Shown here piece after piece: positions 37,093 to 45,873 of a stretch of DNA of 58,157 bases. A program made the position numbers and the translations under genes. The first letter of the stretch is position 1. Each line of letters starts with the position of its first letter. This DNA is from an uncultured Clostridium sp. (GTDB lineage: Bacteria > Bacillota > Clostridia > Clostridiales > Clostridiaceae). The stretch lies in the NCBI GenBank assembly GCA_900540255.1, contig UQFE01000017.1, positions 1 through 58,157 on the forward strand, given 5' to 3'. A model generated the notes under the pieces. That model was not told the DNA's origin, ran no database searches, and saw only the letters and a program-made list of their open reading frames with translations.

Positions 37093-37704
37093 TTAATTAA
37101 ATATAGATTCATCAAATCCCTTAACCTTCTTAAAGTCATAATATATTATTCTTAATGAATCATTTCCTTCTTTATCGTATACTATAATACCTATTGGTGT
37201 TTTAGTTTTTTTATTTATAAATATTCTGGCAGTATCAAAATGTTCATTTTCCAAGAATAATTCTGTATCAACTTGAATGTATATTTCATCTCCCCATTCT
37301 TCTTGCCCTTCTTTTATGGAATTACTTTTAAGCGGATATGATAATATTTTATTCATAAATGCTAGGGAATGAAGCATATCCATCCCTTCATCTAATACAT
37401 ATTCACTATCATCTAAACTATCTTTTACATATATATTATCATTTTTATAGATCTTTACTTTCTCATCCCCAAACTCTATCCTAAATCCATAATCGCTTGA
37501 ATAATATTGATTAGTATCTTCTCGTTCTTCCCCTTTAGCATTCTTTACTATGTACTTAACTTTTGTTTCATAACATTTTATACTCTTCAATTCTCTAATT
37601 ATTTCTTGATTGTTAGGTAAAAAATTTGCTCTAAAAATAATAACAAGAAGAATTGATATAAAAGGTATTATTAATAATAATGAAATGATTATTTTCTTTT
37701 TCAT
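37093..37704 (-). CDS. GerS/YdcC-like anchored protein
   Basis: 203 aa. An N-terminal hydrophobic segment (about 3-27) with no lipobox Cys, then an all-beta extracytoplasmic domain of LolA/LolB type (residues about 35-200, with YSSDYGFRIEFGDEKVKIYKN). Location beside acpS matches Bacillus ydcC, and the fold matches GerS, a clostridial protein needed for germination or cortex modification. Those are synteny and fold arguments, not a search. The ATG at 37704 is preceded by GGGAGGAG. Lack of a lipidation Cys suggests a transmembrane anchor. Likely exported; function otherwise unknown. Confidence 0.65.
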   Translation of the reverse strand: MKKKIIISLLLIIPFISILLVIIFRANFLPNNQEIIRELKSIKCYETKVKYIVKNAKGEEREDTNQYYSSDYGFRIEFGDEKVKIYKNDNIYVKDSLDDSEYVLDEGMDMLHSLAFMNKILSYPLKSNSIKEGQEEWGDEIYIQVDTELFLENEHFDTARIFINKKTKTPIGIIVYDKEGNDSLRIIYYDFKKVKGFDESIFN

Positions 37705-37826
37705 AGCTCCTCCCATAACCACTGTTTCATTATTACTAATATTAAGTAAATATATATTTTATTCATAATTTATTATTAAGTTAAATAGATAAATTTAACT
37801 TTTAACATTATTTTGTATTATGTAGA

Positions 37827-38198
37827 TTAACACTCTTCTAAAACCACAAATGCAATTGCCATAGTTTTATTATGAGATATAGAAACATTAAATAAATAAT
37901 CTTTAGCTTTTATTAACTTTCTTACATTTTCAGATACATTTACTACTGGTTTTCCTAAATTATCTCTGAATACTTCAATTTCTTTAAAAGTAAATCCCCT
38001 TATTCCTGTTCCCAATGCTTTACTAACAGCTTCCTTTACAGCAAAATTCCCAGCAATACTTTCTATTCTATTTGAATTTTCAGATAAATACTTTATTTCT
38101 TTATCAGTAAATATCCTTTCTAAAAATCCCGATGTATTATCCATTGCTCTTTTTATTCTGTCAATTTCAATTATATCTGTCCCAACTCCTAATATCAT
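37827..38198 (-). CDS. acpS: Holo-[acyl-carrier-protein] synthase
   Basis: Transfers 4'-phosphopantetheine from CoA to ACP, activating it for fatty-acid synthesis. 123 aa. N-terminal GVGTDIIEIDRI carries the Mg-binding Asp8, and NFAVKEAVSKALGTG the second Mg ligand Glu with Lys. The SISHNKTMAIAFV motif ends the fold. Standard size. The start is ATG behind AAAGAGGTG. It lies between a conserved 101-aa protein of unknown role and the GerS-like gene. Confidence 0.96.
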   Translation of the reverse strand: MILGVGTDIIEIDRIKRAMDNTSGFLERIFTDKEIKYLSENSNRIESIAGNFAVKEAVSKALGTGIRGFTFKEIEVFRDNLGKPVVNVSENVRKLIKAKDYLFNVSISHNKTMAIAFVVLEEC

Positions 38199-38249
38199 AA
38201 AACACCTCTTTAGTTAAATATATATTGTAATTTATTTATGTAAATTAAT

Positions 38250-38555
38250 TTAAAACCCAAAGTCATTTACACATAAATCAGAATATTCACCAACTACATC
38301 AATTAAATGAATTGGTGAAACTAAATTATTAAATAATAATACTAAAATATCTTCTGCTTTTTTCTCATTGCTTGCTACTATAGTTATAGTATCTCTTTCT
38401 AAATTTATAACCTCTCCACAATTTAAATCTTGTCTTTCAATCTCAATTCCAAAAGCTTGTCTATTTTTTACTGTATTTTCAATGATTCTATAAATATATT
38501 TACTTTCCCTATCATCAAAACTAACTAATTTACTTAAAGTTTTTTTAATCTTCAT
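38250..38555 (-). CDS. Hypothetical protein, 101 aa
   Basis: I do not recognise the family. The sequence is soluble, without signal peptide or membrane helix. The first third is basic and helical (KIKKTLSKLV...IYRIIENTVKNR), followed by alternating strands and helices (ITIVASNEKKAEDILVLLFNNL). It may be a small alpha/beta protein. The good ribosome binding site GAGGAG and the position 51 bp before acpS suggest a real, co-transcribed gene. Upstream (38556-38780) is non-coding. Confidence 0.65.
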   Translation of the reverse strand: MKIKKTLSKLVSFDDRESKYIYRIIENTVKNRQAFGIEIERQDLNCGEVINLERDTITIVASNEKKAEDILVLLFNNLVSPIHLIDVVGEYSDLCVNDFGF

Positions 38556-38780
38556 AATACTTCTCTCCTCTTCATATTATTTAATAATTAAACAATACCA
38601 TAAAGCAAATTAAAATTATGTCAAACCGTAGGATAATGGTTTAAAAAATTTTCTTTACTATTCAACATAATTGTAATTTATTGCACTTTTTTCAGAAGTT
38701 ATTATATTGTGTATATATTTATAAATACCATGAATTAGTTAACATATGTCGAAAGATATTAAAATCATAAAATATATATA

Positions 38781-38821
38781 AAAAAAAGGTTGAAGATTGC
38801 TTTTAATACAATCTCCAACCC
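38781..38821 (-). terminator. Terminator of the SSB gene
   Basis: GGTTGGAGATTG / CAATCTTCAACC stem and T7 tract on the minus strand, just after the SSB stop. Confidence 0.88.
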
Positions 38822-38824
38822 ACT

Positions 38825-39187
38825 TTAATTATCTCCACCACTAACTTCATTGTCTTGTCTTATATCTCTTTTATTTCCTACAAACTTAAAGTCTTCTGCA
38901 ACAACTTCTGCTATATATTTTTTATTTCCTTGCTTATCTTCATAACTACCAGTTTTTAATCTACCACTTAAACTTATATAGCTCCCTTTTCTCATATATT
39001 TACAAACTACTTCAGCTTTTCTTCCCCATATAGTTACTGGTATTAAATCTGCCTTTCTTGTTCCATCTGCTGACTTAAAATTTCTATCTACAGCAATTAT
39101 AAATCTAGTAAAAACCTTTTCGCCATTTTCTATAGTTTTAAGTTCAGGATCCTTTATAAGTTTTCCTAACAACACTATTTTATTCAT
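38825..39187 (-). CDS. Single-stranded DNA-binding protein paralogue
   Basis: 120 aa with one OB fold: MNKIVLLGKLIKDPELK, FTRFIIAVDRNFK, ADLIPVTIWGRKAEVVCKYMRKGS, and the L45-type loop. It is short compared with the housekeeping SSB, and its tail (RDIRQDNEVSGGDN) lacks the DDDLPF-type C-terminal motif that recruits repair proteins. It is therefore probably a second SSB of the competence or accessory type, not the main replication SSB. An upstream in-frame ATG is open, but a perfect AGGAGGTG marks the ATG at 39187. It lies 75 bp after the YihY gene. Confidence 0.9.
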   Translation of the reverse strand: MNKIVLLGKLIKDPELKTIENGEKVFTRFIIAVDRNFKSADGTRKADLIPVTIWGRKAEVVCKYMRKGSYISLSGRLKTGSYEDKQGNKKYIAEVVAEDFKFVGNKRDIRQDNEVSGGDN

Positions 39188-39261
39188 TTTATTACACCTC
39201 CTGAATATTTTATTTTTGAGTCTAACCACTTCAAAATTTTCTATTCAAAAAAATGTAATTT

Positions 39262-40116
39262 TTACTCTCTAAGCCTTATTTCTTTTCTAATTCCAATAAC
39301 AGAATTTATCTCTCCACCAGCTATAAATATTATTGATGTTATATAAAGCCAAGTAATTAATACAATTACTGCTCCTAATCCTCCATATATCTTTGAGTAA
39401 CTACTAAAATTATTTATATAAAATGAAAAACATAAAGATACAATAAGCCATCCAATAGTACATACTGCCGCGCCTGGAAAAACCTCTCTCCACTTAAGTC
39501 TCTTAGATGGAGTATATCTATATATTCCTGCAAATATACAAATCATAATAAATAAAACCATGCCGTATCTAATGAAATTCCAAACTTTAGATACAATCTC
39601 TGGAAAAGGCAAATACGTTGTCAATAAATCTCCTATTAATCTACCAAATACAAGCATTACCAATGTTAATATAATTACAAAAGCTAATGCAAAAGTACAA
39701 ATCATTGCTATTATTGCTCTTTTTATAAATGATCTATTTTCTTTTATTCCATAGGCTTTATTTACGCCTTTAATAACAGCCCTAAATGCTGATGATGCTG
39801 ACCAAACTACCAATAATAAAGATGCCCCTAATAATCCTGTATTTTGTTTTTCGATTACTTCTATTACTATATTATAAACAAGTTCAAATACACTTGTAGG
39901 TAATATGGCCCTTAATCCTCCTAATACCTCCATAGAATCTAAATTACTAAATCCTATTAATGTTAGTAGGAAAATTAAAAAAGGAAAAAATGATAATATT
40001 AAATAATATGCTAATTGAGCACCTAATGCAAAAATATCATCTTCTTTAATTTTAACTATAAAGTAGATTATAAAGCCGAAAAAACCTCTCTTTTTGCTTT
40101 CTACTGTATTCGACAT
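39262..40116 (-). CDS. YihY/BrkB family inner membrane protein
   Basis: 284 aa, six transmembrane helices. Family motifs are GAQLAYYLILSFFPFLIFLLTL near the N-terminus, WSASSAFRAVIKGVNKAYG, RYTPSKRLKWREVFPGAAVCTIGWL and GGLGAVIVLITWLYITS. Once annotated as RNase BN, the family is now regarded as a membrane protein of unclear function. The start is ATG with a weak GGTGAT site 7 bp upstream. The helicase gene lies upstream in the same direction. Confidence 0.9.
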   Translation of the reverse strand: MSNTVESKKRGFFGFIIYFIVKIKEDDIFALGAQLAYYLILSFFPFLIFLLTLIGFSNLDSMEVLGGLRAILPTSVFELVYNIVIEVIEKQNTGLLGASLLLVVWSASSAFRAVIKGVNKAYGIKENRSFIKRAIIAMICTFALAFVIILTLVMLVFGRLIGDLLTTYLPFPEIVSKVWNFIRYGMVLFIMICIFAGIYRYTPSKRLKWREVFPGAAVCTIGWLIVSLCFSFYINNFSSYSKIYGGLGAVIVLITWLYITSIIFIAGGEINSVIGIRKEIRLRE

Positions 40117-40216
40117 AATATCACCATATTTCCTTTCTATTATTTTATAATATATTGTATGTTTTATCTTTTTTATTTAATTAATGATTTATTTTATACT
40201 TATTTTTAAATTTTAG

Positions 40217-42520
40217 CTAATTGAGTAACTTATAATTTTTTATATCCCATTCTGAAGGCAACATAGCTTTATATTTATAACTACTATATCTATTATCTAT
40301 TAATAATACTCTTCCCTTATCATTTTCTGTTCGTATAACTCTCCCTACAGATTGAAGAACCTTATTTATTCCAGGATAAGTATATGAATAATCAAATCCA
40401 TTTTTCTCAAAATAATCTTGTATTATGTTATTTTCTATAGAAACCTTAGGAAATCCTACACCTACTATAATAGCTCCTATTAGTTTATCTCCTGGCAAAT
40501 CTATTCCTTCTGAAAACATACCACCAACAACAGTAAATCCAACTATATTTGTTTTTAAAGAAAACTGTTCCAAATATTCTTTCTTTTTTTCTTCCGATAA
40601 GTTTTCTTCTTGAATTATTGTACCATTATCCCCATATATATCAATATATTTTTCATATACCTTTCCTAAATACTCAAATGAGGGTAAAAATACCATATAA
40701 TTACCTTTTACTTCAGTTATAAATTGATTAATAAGCTTACACAACACATCTATATTTTTTTCTCTATTAAAATATCTCATATCTAAATTGTACAAATAAG
40801 TAGATAAATTTTTCTTATTAAAAGGTGAATCAAACCTCACTCTAAAGCTTTTTTCATCACCTCCAATTAAATCCATATAATACTTTATAGGAGATAATGT
40901 AGCAGAAAAAATTATACTTGAATACGCTCCATTTAATGTTTGTTTTAAATTTTCAGATGGATTTATACAAAATATCTTTATTATAAATTCACTTTTTTCT
41001 TTTCTTAATATAGTTGTATATTTATTGCTATATAATTCACTTACAGCTATAAAACTTCTAGCACTATAATAAAATTCTAATACATCTTCATATCCTAAAG
41101 TTCCCTTTGCCTTAATTAAATAACTTTCTGCTTCATTAATAAATGATTTCATTAATTTTATTAAATTTTGATAAATTTCATTATGATAAGTTATATTTTC
41201 ATTTATTTCTTCCAATTCTCTTCTTATTAAAATCATTTCTTTATTTATAGCATTAGATATTTTATATAATCTTGGTACCTTACCTTTTATAACTTTATTT
41301 ACATTTACAATTTTACTTTTTTCAATTTGACAACTATAAATATTTCTTGCTCTACTTACAAGATTATGTGCTTCATCTATTAATAATATATTTTTTTCAT
41401 TTCTTTCTTCAAATATTCTTTTTAATTTTACAGTAGGATCAAAAGCATAATTATAATCACATATTATTCCATCACACCATTCACTTAAATCCAATGATAG
41501 TTGAAATGGACAAATATTATACATTTTTGCATATTCTATAATATCATCTTCAAAAAACTTATCATCTTTTTTTATTAATGATGCTATTACATTATTTATC
41601 TTTGTAAAATAATCCTTTGCATATATACAATCATCAGGATTGCATTTTACTTCATTATTTAAGCATATCTTTTCTTTAGCAGTTATAGTTACTACTTTAA
41701 ATTTAAGTCCCTTATCATATAATTTTAAATATGCTTCTTGTGCTACAGTTCTGGTAATTGTTTTTGCAGTTAAATATACTATTTTTTCTCCTCTATTTTC
41801 TCCAATACTTTTTAGTGCTGGAAAAATCGTTGATATTGTTTTTCCTATACCTGTTGGAGCTTGAGCAAATAAAATTCCATTTTGTTTTATAGTATTAAAG
41901 CAATTTACAGCTAATTCTCTTTGCCCTTTTCTATATGATGAAAAAGGAAAACTTAATAACCTTATACTTTCATTTTTAATTTTATTAAACTCCTCTTTAA
42001 TAACTATAATTTCTAAATACTTATTTACTAATGAATAAACAAATTGTTCTAATTCACATATGTTGTATGTTTTATCAAATGACCTTACTTCATCATTATT
42101 TATATTAAAATAGCTTAATCTTATATCTATTTCATCTATATTATTATCAACACAATAAATATATCCATAAAATTTACCTTGTGCCCAATGCAATAAGTTA
42201 TAATCAAAGTTTATGTAACTTAAATCTTTATAAGTAGATTTTATTTCTTCAATAATAATTTTTCCATTTTCTTTTATTATTCCATCAGCTCTACCTTCTA
42301 CAATTAAAGATATGTTATTTACTAAAAATTCATGTTTTAAAATTACTTCTTTTTCATAATCTTGATATACCTTTTCATTATCTCTCTGAAGTTTACCATG
42401 TGCAATTGTTCCTTCTAATACCCTTCTCCTAGATACAAACCTATCATCTAAGCTTCCACCTTTTAATACATATTCTACAATACCCCTTACCGATTCTTTA
42501 AATTGTATACTCTCACTCAT
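40217..42520 (-). CDS. PD-(D/E)XK nuclease / XPD-DinG-type Fe-S helicase fusion
   Basis: 767 aa. The N-terminal domain (about 30-130) is Cas4/RecB-type: His41, Asp79 in GRADG, and E92-I-K94 in EEIKST. A superfamily 2 helicase of the XPD/DinG group follows: Walker A APTGIGKT at 221-228, a cysteine set C286, C293, C298 and C337 (plus C349 and C354) that fits a 4Fe-4S cluster, and DEAH at 382-385. Motifs V/VI are VGGMFSEGIDLPGD and LQSVGRVIRTEND. The likely role is 5'-3' DNA unwinding coupled to nuclease activity in repair; the exact job is unknown. The start is ATG at 42520; the AGGAGG is unusually far upstream (about 16 nt). No Cas gene or CRISPR array is nearby. Confidence 0.88.
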   Translation of the reverse strand: MSESIQFKESVRGIVEYVLKGGSLDDRFVSRRRVLEGTIAHGKLQRDNEKVYQDYEKEVILKHEFLVNNISLIVEGRADGIIKENGKIIIEEIKSTYKDLSYINFDYNLLHWAQGKFYGYIYCVDNNIDEIDIRLSYFNINNDEVRSFDKTYNICELEQFVYSLVNKYLEIIVIKEEFNKIKNESIRLLSFPFSSYRKGQRELAVNCFNTIKQNGILFAQAPTGIGKTISTIFPALKSIGENRGEKIVYLTAKTITRTVAQEAYLKLYDKGLKFKVVTITAKEKICLNNEVKCNPDDCIYAKDYFTKINNVIASLIKKDDKFFEDDIIEYAKMYNICPFQLSLDLSEWCDGIICDYNYAFDPTVKLKRIFEERNEKNILLIDEAHNLVSRARNIYSCQIEKSKIVNVNKVIKGKVPRLYKISNAINKEMILIRRELEEINENITYHNEIYQNLIKLMKSFINEAESYLIKAKGTLGYEDVLEFYYSARSFIAVSELYSNKYTTILRKEKSEFIIKIFCINPSENLKQTLNGAYSSIIFSATLSPIKYYMDLIGGDEKSFRVRFDSPFNKKNLSTYLYNLDMRYFNREKNIDVLCKLINQFITEVKGNYMVFLPSFEYLGKVYEKYIDIYGDNGTIIQEENLSEEKKKEYLEQFSLKTNIVGFTVVGGMFSEGIDLPGDKLIGAIIVGVGFPKVSIENNIIQDYFEKNGFDYSYTYPGINKVLQSVGRVIRTENDKGRVLLIDNRYSSYKYKAMLPSEWDIKNYKLLN

Positions 42521-42554
42521 AATCCATACTTTTTAACCTCCTAAACTTATTATA

Positions 42555-42586
42555 ACAAAAAAGCTACCAATTAAATTGGCAGCTTC
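42555..42586 (-). terminator. Terminator after the DUF1836 gene
   Basis: AAGCTGCCAATTT / AATTGGTAGCTT stem with T6 on the minus strand. It isolates DUF1836 from the helicase gene. Confidence 0.85.
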
Positions 42587-42708
42587 AATATAAATAAACT
42601 AATATAATACATCCTTTAAATAAATATCAAACTTATATTACAATAATTTCTTTTAATTAATTAAAATTAAATAAATTTAATATAATATATATTTCCTTTA
42701 TAAATTAC

Positions 42709-43296
42709 TTATGAATGATATTCATTTACAATTTTTTGAACTAATTTTTTAATAGCACTAGCTTGAGCTATTAATGATAAAACAACAACAAAAGTTCTTA
42801 TGCTATTTTCATCTTTTTCATCTAAATTTAAATCTTTTATTATAGAATCTAATTTATCATCATTTATAGCAGTTGCATCTAAATATTTATCAAAACTTTC
42901 ACCTTGAGTTTCAAAAAACAACTTATAAGCAGTTTCCCAATCAATAATATCATCTGATCTATCATTAATTTCATTAAATGCTAACCTAAACACTTTTTTA
43001 ATTTCTTCAGTAGTAAGTATAGGTCTCATATAACTTAATAATACAAGTTGTACTAAATGAATTTTAGTATACCCTCTCTTTTTACCATCTTCTGGCTTAC
43101 TAATAACTTCACTTTTTATATAATTTTGAACTATATTATTTGTATATTTATCCTCTACAAATTTATCATTTAAAAAATCTATAACTTGAGATAAAAAAAG
43201 ATCATATCTAGGTAAATCTTCATAAGGAATCATCGACGTATTTGAGATTTCTTCTGCAACCTTTTTTATATAGTTATTGTCTATTTTGTTAACCAT
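42709..43296 (-). CDS. DUF1836 protein, probable MerR-like DNA-binding regulator
   Basis: 195 aa. The central DUF1836 region (about 25-115) contains DLPRYDLFLSQVIDFLN, YTNNIVQNYIKSEVISKP and KRGYTKIHLVQLVLLSYMRPILT; the family has a winged-helix resembling MerR. The C-terminal part (about 120-195) is helical and lacks a known ligand domain. ATG at 43296 sits behind GGAG; a GTG two codons earlier is less likely. Function is not established. It is divergent from the abrB gene, with about 440 bp between them. Confidence 0.82.
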   Translation of the reverse strand: MVNKIDNNYIKKVAEEISNTSMIPYEDLPRYDLFLSQVIDFLNDKFVEDKYTNNIVQNYIKSEVISKPEDGKKRGYTKIHLVQLVLLSYMRPILTTEEIKKVFRLAFNEINDRSDDIIDWETAYKLFFETQGESFDKYLDATAINDDKLDSIIKDLNLDEKDENSIRTFVVVLSLIAQASAIKKLVQKIVNEYHS

Positions 43297-43576
43297 ATTC
43301 ACTCCACCTTATCCTTCTCTACATTACATAATTATATTATATAGTAATTATAAACTTATTACAAGTTAACACCGCCTATTTTATACGTAATTTTTATTAT
43401 TCTTTAATTATTCTCAAAATATAATAAAATTATATACTAATTTTATTTTTACTTTTTTTTCTTATTTTATCGCTTTATATTTAATAATTTTAAACTTAAA
43501 AATCCTATTTCTTCAAGTTTTATGTACAAGCAGTATATTATATCATTTATTTTGTCATTTATTTTATTAAATATTA

Positions 43577-43605
43577 TTGACTTTTCAAAAATATGGTAGT
43601 ATAGT
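43577..43605 (+). promoter_or_regulatory. Upstream sigma-A-type promoter of abrB
   Basis: TTGACT, 17-bp spacer, TATAGT, ending 129 bp before the abrB start codon. Confidence 0.65.
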
Positions 43606-43665
43606 TTATTTATGAATTAATTTTAATAAGAAATTTGTAATTAAAACTTTTTTTAAAGTTTTTTA

Positions 43666-43694
43666 TTGACTTTTAATTACATATCTGCTAATAT
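43666..43694 (+). promoter_or_regulatory. Proximal sigma-A-type promoter of abrB
   Basis: TTGACT, 17-bp spacer, TAATAT, ending 40 bp before the start codon. The predicted start of transcription falls at the Spo0A-box-like sequence. Confidence 0.65.
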
Positions 43695-43706
43695 TAATCT
43701 GCTAAA

Positions 43707-43713
43707 TGTCGAA
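43707..43713 (+). promoter_or_regulatory. Spo0A-box-like sequence in the abrB leader
   Basis: TGTCGAA is the consensus 0A box bound by phosphorylated Spo0A. It overlaps the probable start site of the proximal promoter, 22 bp before the abrB start codon. In Bacillus, Spo0A represses abrB through 0A boxes downstream of its promoters. Confidence 0.5.
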
Positions 43714-43734
43714 ACTTGTTAGGAGGAATTTTTT

Positions 43735-43980
43735 ATGAAATCAACTGGAGTTGTAAGAAGAGTAGATGAGTTAGGAAGAATCGTTATTCCAATAGAATTA
43801 AGAAGAACTTTAGATATCGCTGAAAAAGATGCTTTAGAAATATATGTAGATGGTGAACAAATCATATTAAAGAAATATGAGCCAGCTTGTATCTTCTGTG
43901 GTGATGCTAGAGACGTTATAAACTACAAAGGTAAAAACATCTGCAAGAACTGTATGGAAGAATTAAAATTAGGAAAATAA
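43735..43980 (+). CDS. abrB: AbrB family transition-state regulator
   Basis: 81 aa. N-terminal SpoVT/AbrB swapped-hairpin domain: MKSTGVVRRVDELGRIVIPIELRRTLDI then ALEIYVDGEQIILKKYEP. The C-terminal half has four cysteines, C52-x2-C55 and C70-x2-C73, a putative zinc knuckle typical of clostridial AbrB proteins and different from the Bacillus C-terminal domain. It should act as a homotetrameric repressor of stationary-phase genes. AGGAGG lies 9 bp before ATG. Two sigma-A-like promoters and a 0A box precede it. It is one of the few plus-strand genes in the window. rsmI and trmN6 beyond it match the Bacillus yabB-yabC-abrB neighbourhood. Confidence 0.95.
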   Translation: MKSTGVVRRVDELGRIVIPIELRRTLDIAEKDALEIYVDGEQIILKKYEPACIFCGDARDVINYKGKNICKNCMEELKLGK

Positions 43981-44010
43981 TCCAAAAGTTAATTTACATA
44001 TTAAATATAT

Positions 44011-44043
44011 AAAAAATGAGATTCTTTAAGAATCTCATTTTTT
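44011..44043. terminator. Bidirectional terminator between abrB and rsmI
   Basis: ATGAGATTC-TTTAA-GAATCTCAT stem flanked by A6 and T6, serving both convergent genes. Confidence 0.9.
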
Positions 44044-44887
44044 ATATATTTATTGCAATTTTATATACTTCTTTTTTGGGAATTTCCCTTTCTTTAGCAA
44101 CTAATTTAATTGCTTCTTTTTTATCAATTCCTGAATTAGTTAAATTTATTAATTGCTGTTCTACTGATATTCCACTAAGTTCCTGTTCTTTTTCGGCTTT
44201 AATTTCACTTTCAGTTTTTCCTGATATAACTAAAACAAATTCCCCTCTTGGTTTATTTTCTAAAAACCAATTATATGCTTCTTCTATAGTCCCTCTATAT
44301 ATATCTTCATGAAGTTTTGTTAATTCTCTACATACAGCTATATTTCTATTTCCTAATGATTTTTTTAAATAATCTAATGATTCAATTAACCTATGTGGTG
44401 ATTCATAGAAAATTAAAGTTTCTTTTTTATCTTTTATTTCTTCTGTTAATATTTTTCTTTCTTTAGTTTCCCTAGGTATAAATCCCCTAAATATAAATTT
44501 AGTAGTATCTAATCCTGAATATACTAAAGCAGTTGTAATAGCTGTTGCACCTGGTAATACTTCAAATGAAATATTATTTTCTATACACTTTTTAACAATA
44601 ACACTTCCTGGATCAGATATTCCTGGTGTACCAGCATCAGTCACTATAGCAATATTTTTTCCTGATTCTAATTTTGATAATATTTCATCACTTTTACCTT
44701 GCTCATTATGTTGGTGATAACTAAACAATGGCTTTTTTATATTAAAATGATTTAATAATTTTAAACTTTGTCTAGTGTCCTCAGCTGCAATTTCATCTAC
44801 ATTTTCTAATACCTCTAATGCTCTAAGTGTAATATCTTTTAAATTCCCTATTGGCGTTGGTACTAAATATACTTTTCCATATTCCAT
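44042..44887 (-). CDS. rsmI: 16S rRNA (cytidine(1402)-2'-O)-methyltransferase RsmI
   Basis: 281 aa, tetrapyrrole methylase fold. LVPTPIGNLKDITLRALE and AAEDTRQSLKLLNHFNIKKPLFSYHQHNE are family signatures; VTDAGTPGISDPG is the SAM-binding loop. It methylates the ribose of C1402 in the ribosomal decoding centre. It lies 6 bp after trmN6, behind AAGGAAA. The last codon overlaps the shared terminator with abrB. Confidence 0.96.
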   Translation of the reverse strand: MEYGKVYLVPTPIGNLKDITLRALEVLENVDEIAAEDTRQSLKLLNHFNIKKPLFSYHQHNEQGKSDEILSKLESGKNIAIVTDAGTPGISDPGSVIVKKCIENNISFEVLPGATAITTALVYSGLDTTKFIFRGFIPRETKERKILTEEIKDKKETLIFYESPHRLIESLDYLKKSLGNRNIAVCRELTKLHEDIYRGTIEEAYNWFLENKPRGEFVLVISGKTESEIKAEKEQELSGISVEQQLINLTNSGIDKKEAIKLVAKEREIPKKEVYKIAINI

Positions 44888-44893
44888 ATACTT

Positions 44894-45634
44894 TTATTTC
44901 CTTCCATAAATACGATTTATTTCTTCACTATAATTTCCATTATCATCATATACAAATAATGTTTCTTCCCATTTTAAAAATGCTCCTCCATCTCTTTGCC
45001 CCTCAACTAAAACTATGTTAGGTGCTTTTTTACTATTAGGCTGAACCATTCTTACCCTTTTAGGTTCTATTTTATATTTTCTCATAAGTCCAAAAATATC
45101 TGCTAATCTTTCAGGTCTATGTACAATAAACATCCTTCCATTATCCTTTAGCAATTTTCTAGATGCTACAATAACATCTTCTAAATTACACATTATTTCA
45201 TGCCTTGCTATTGCTAATTTATCATTTGGATTTAAAATTCCAGCACTGTTTAATTTATAAGGTGGATTAACTGTAACAACATCAAATCTCCCTAAAGAAT
45301 CTAATAACTTCTTATCTTTTAAATCCCCTTTAACAAATTTTATCCTATCAGTAATATCATTTAATTTAGCACTTCTATTAGCCATTTCAACCATTTCTTC
45401 TTGTATTTCAAGCCCAACAACTTCACTTGGATTATACTTACCATACATTAAAAACGATACTATTCCAGTTCCAGTACATAAATCTATTACTCTATGCTTC
45501 TTCTTTACATTTGCAAAATGTGATAACAATACTGCATCTACCCCAAATCTAAAGCCCTCATTTTTTTGTATTAATTGTAATCCATTTAACTGTAAATCAT
45601 CTATACTTTCATCTTTTTCTATATTAACTTCCAT
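44894..45634 (-). CDS. tRNA1(Val) (adenine(37)-N6)-methyltransferase-like, YabB family
   Basis: 246 aa class I SAM methyltransferase. Glycine-rich SAM motif DLCTGTGIVSF (51-61) and the adenine N6 signature NPPY (123-126). N-terminal LQLIQKNEGFRFGVDAVLLSHF is typical of the TrmN6/YabB family. It forms an operon with rsmI, as yabB and yabC do in Bacillus subtilis, where a small GIY-YIG gene (yazA) lies between; that gene is absent here. The start is ATG behind AGAGGTG. Confidence 0.92.
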   Translation of the reverse strand: MEVNIEKDESIDDLQLNGLQLIQKNEGFRFGVDAVLLSHFANVKKKHRVIDLCTGTGIVSFLMYGKYNPSEVVGLEIQEEMVEMANRSAKLNDITDRIKFVKGDLKDKKLLDSLGRFDVVTVNPPYKLNSAGILNPNDKLAIARHEIMCNLEDVIVASRKLLKDNGRMFIVHRPERLADIFGLMRKYKIEPKRVRMVQPNSKKAPNIVLVEGQRDGGAFLKWEETLFVYDDNGNYSEEINRIYGRK

Positions 45635-45832
45635 AATACACCTCTATTAAATTGTTTAACAACTTAGCTAATAAGTTAGTAATTAATAAATAATTTCATC
45701 TATGCTCAAGTTAAAGCAATATATATTTTAAGAAACTCCCATAATATTTTCTCAATTAACTAAAAACTAACTAAGTTATTTTGCAATATTTTTCAATTGT
45801 AAAGTAAGTACTTTTATTATACATATTATATA

Positions 45833-45864
45833 CAAAAAAGACTAGGATTAATAATCCTAGTCTA
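45833..45864 (-). terminator. Terminator after the NlpC/P60 gene
   Basis: GACTAGGATTA / TAATCCTAGTC perfect stem with T6 on the minus strand. The gap between it and trmN6 is AT-rich without a gene. Confidence 0.9.
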
Positions 45865-45873
45865 AAATTCAAA

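Noticed and set aside
40217..42520. CRISPR-Cas system suggested by the Cas4-like domain
   Set aside because: No repeats with spacers or other cas genes occur in the window.
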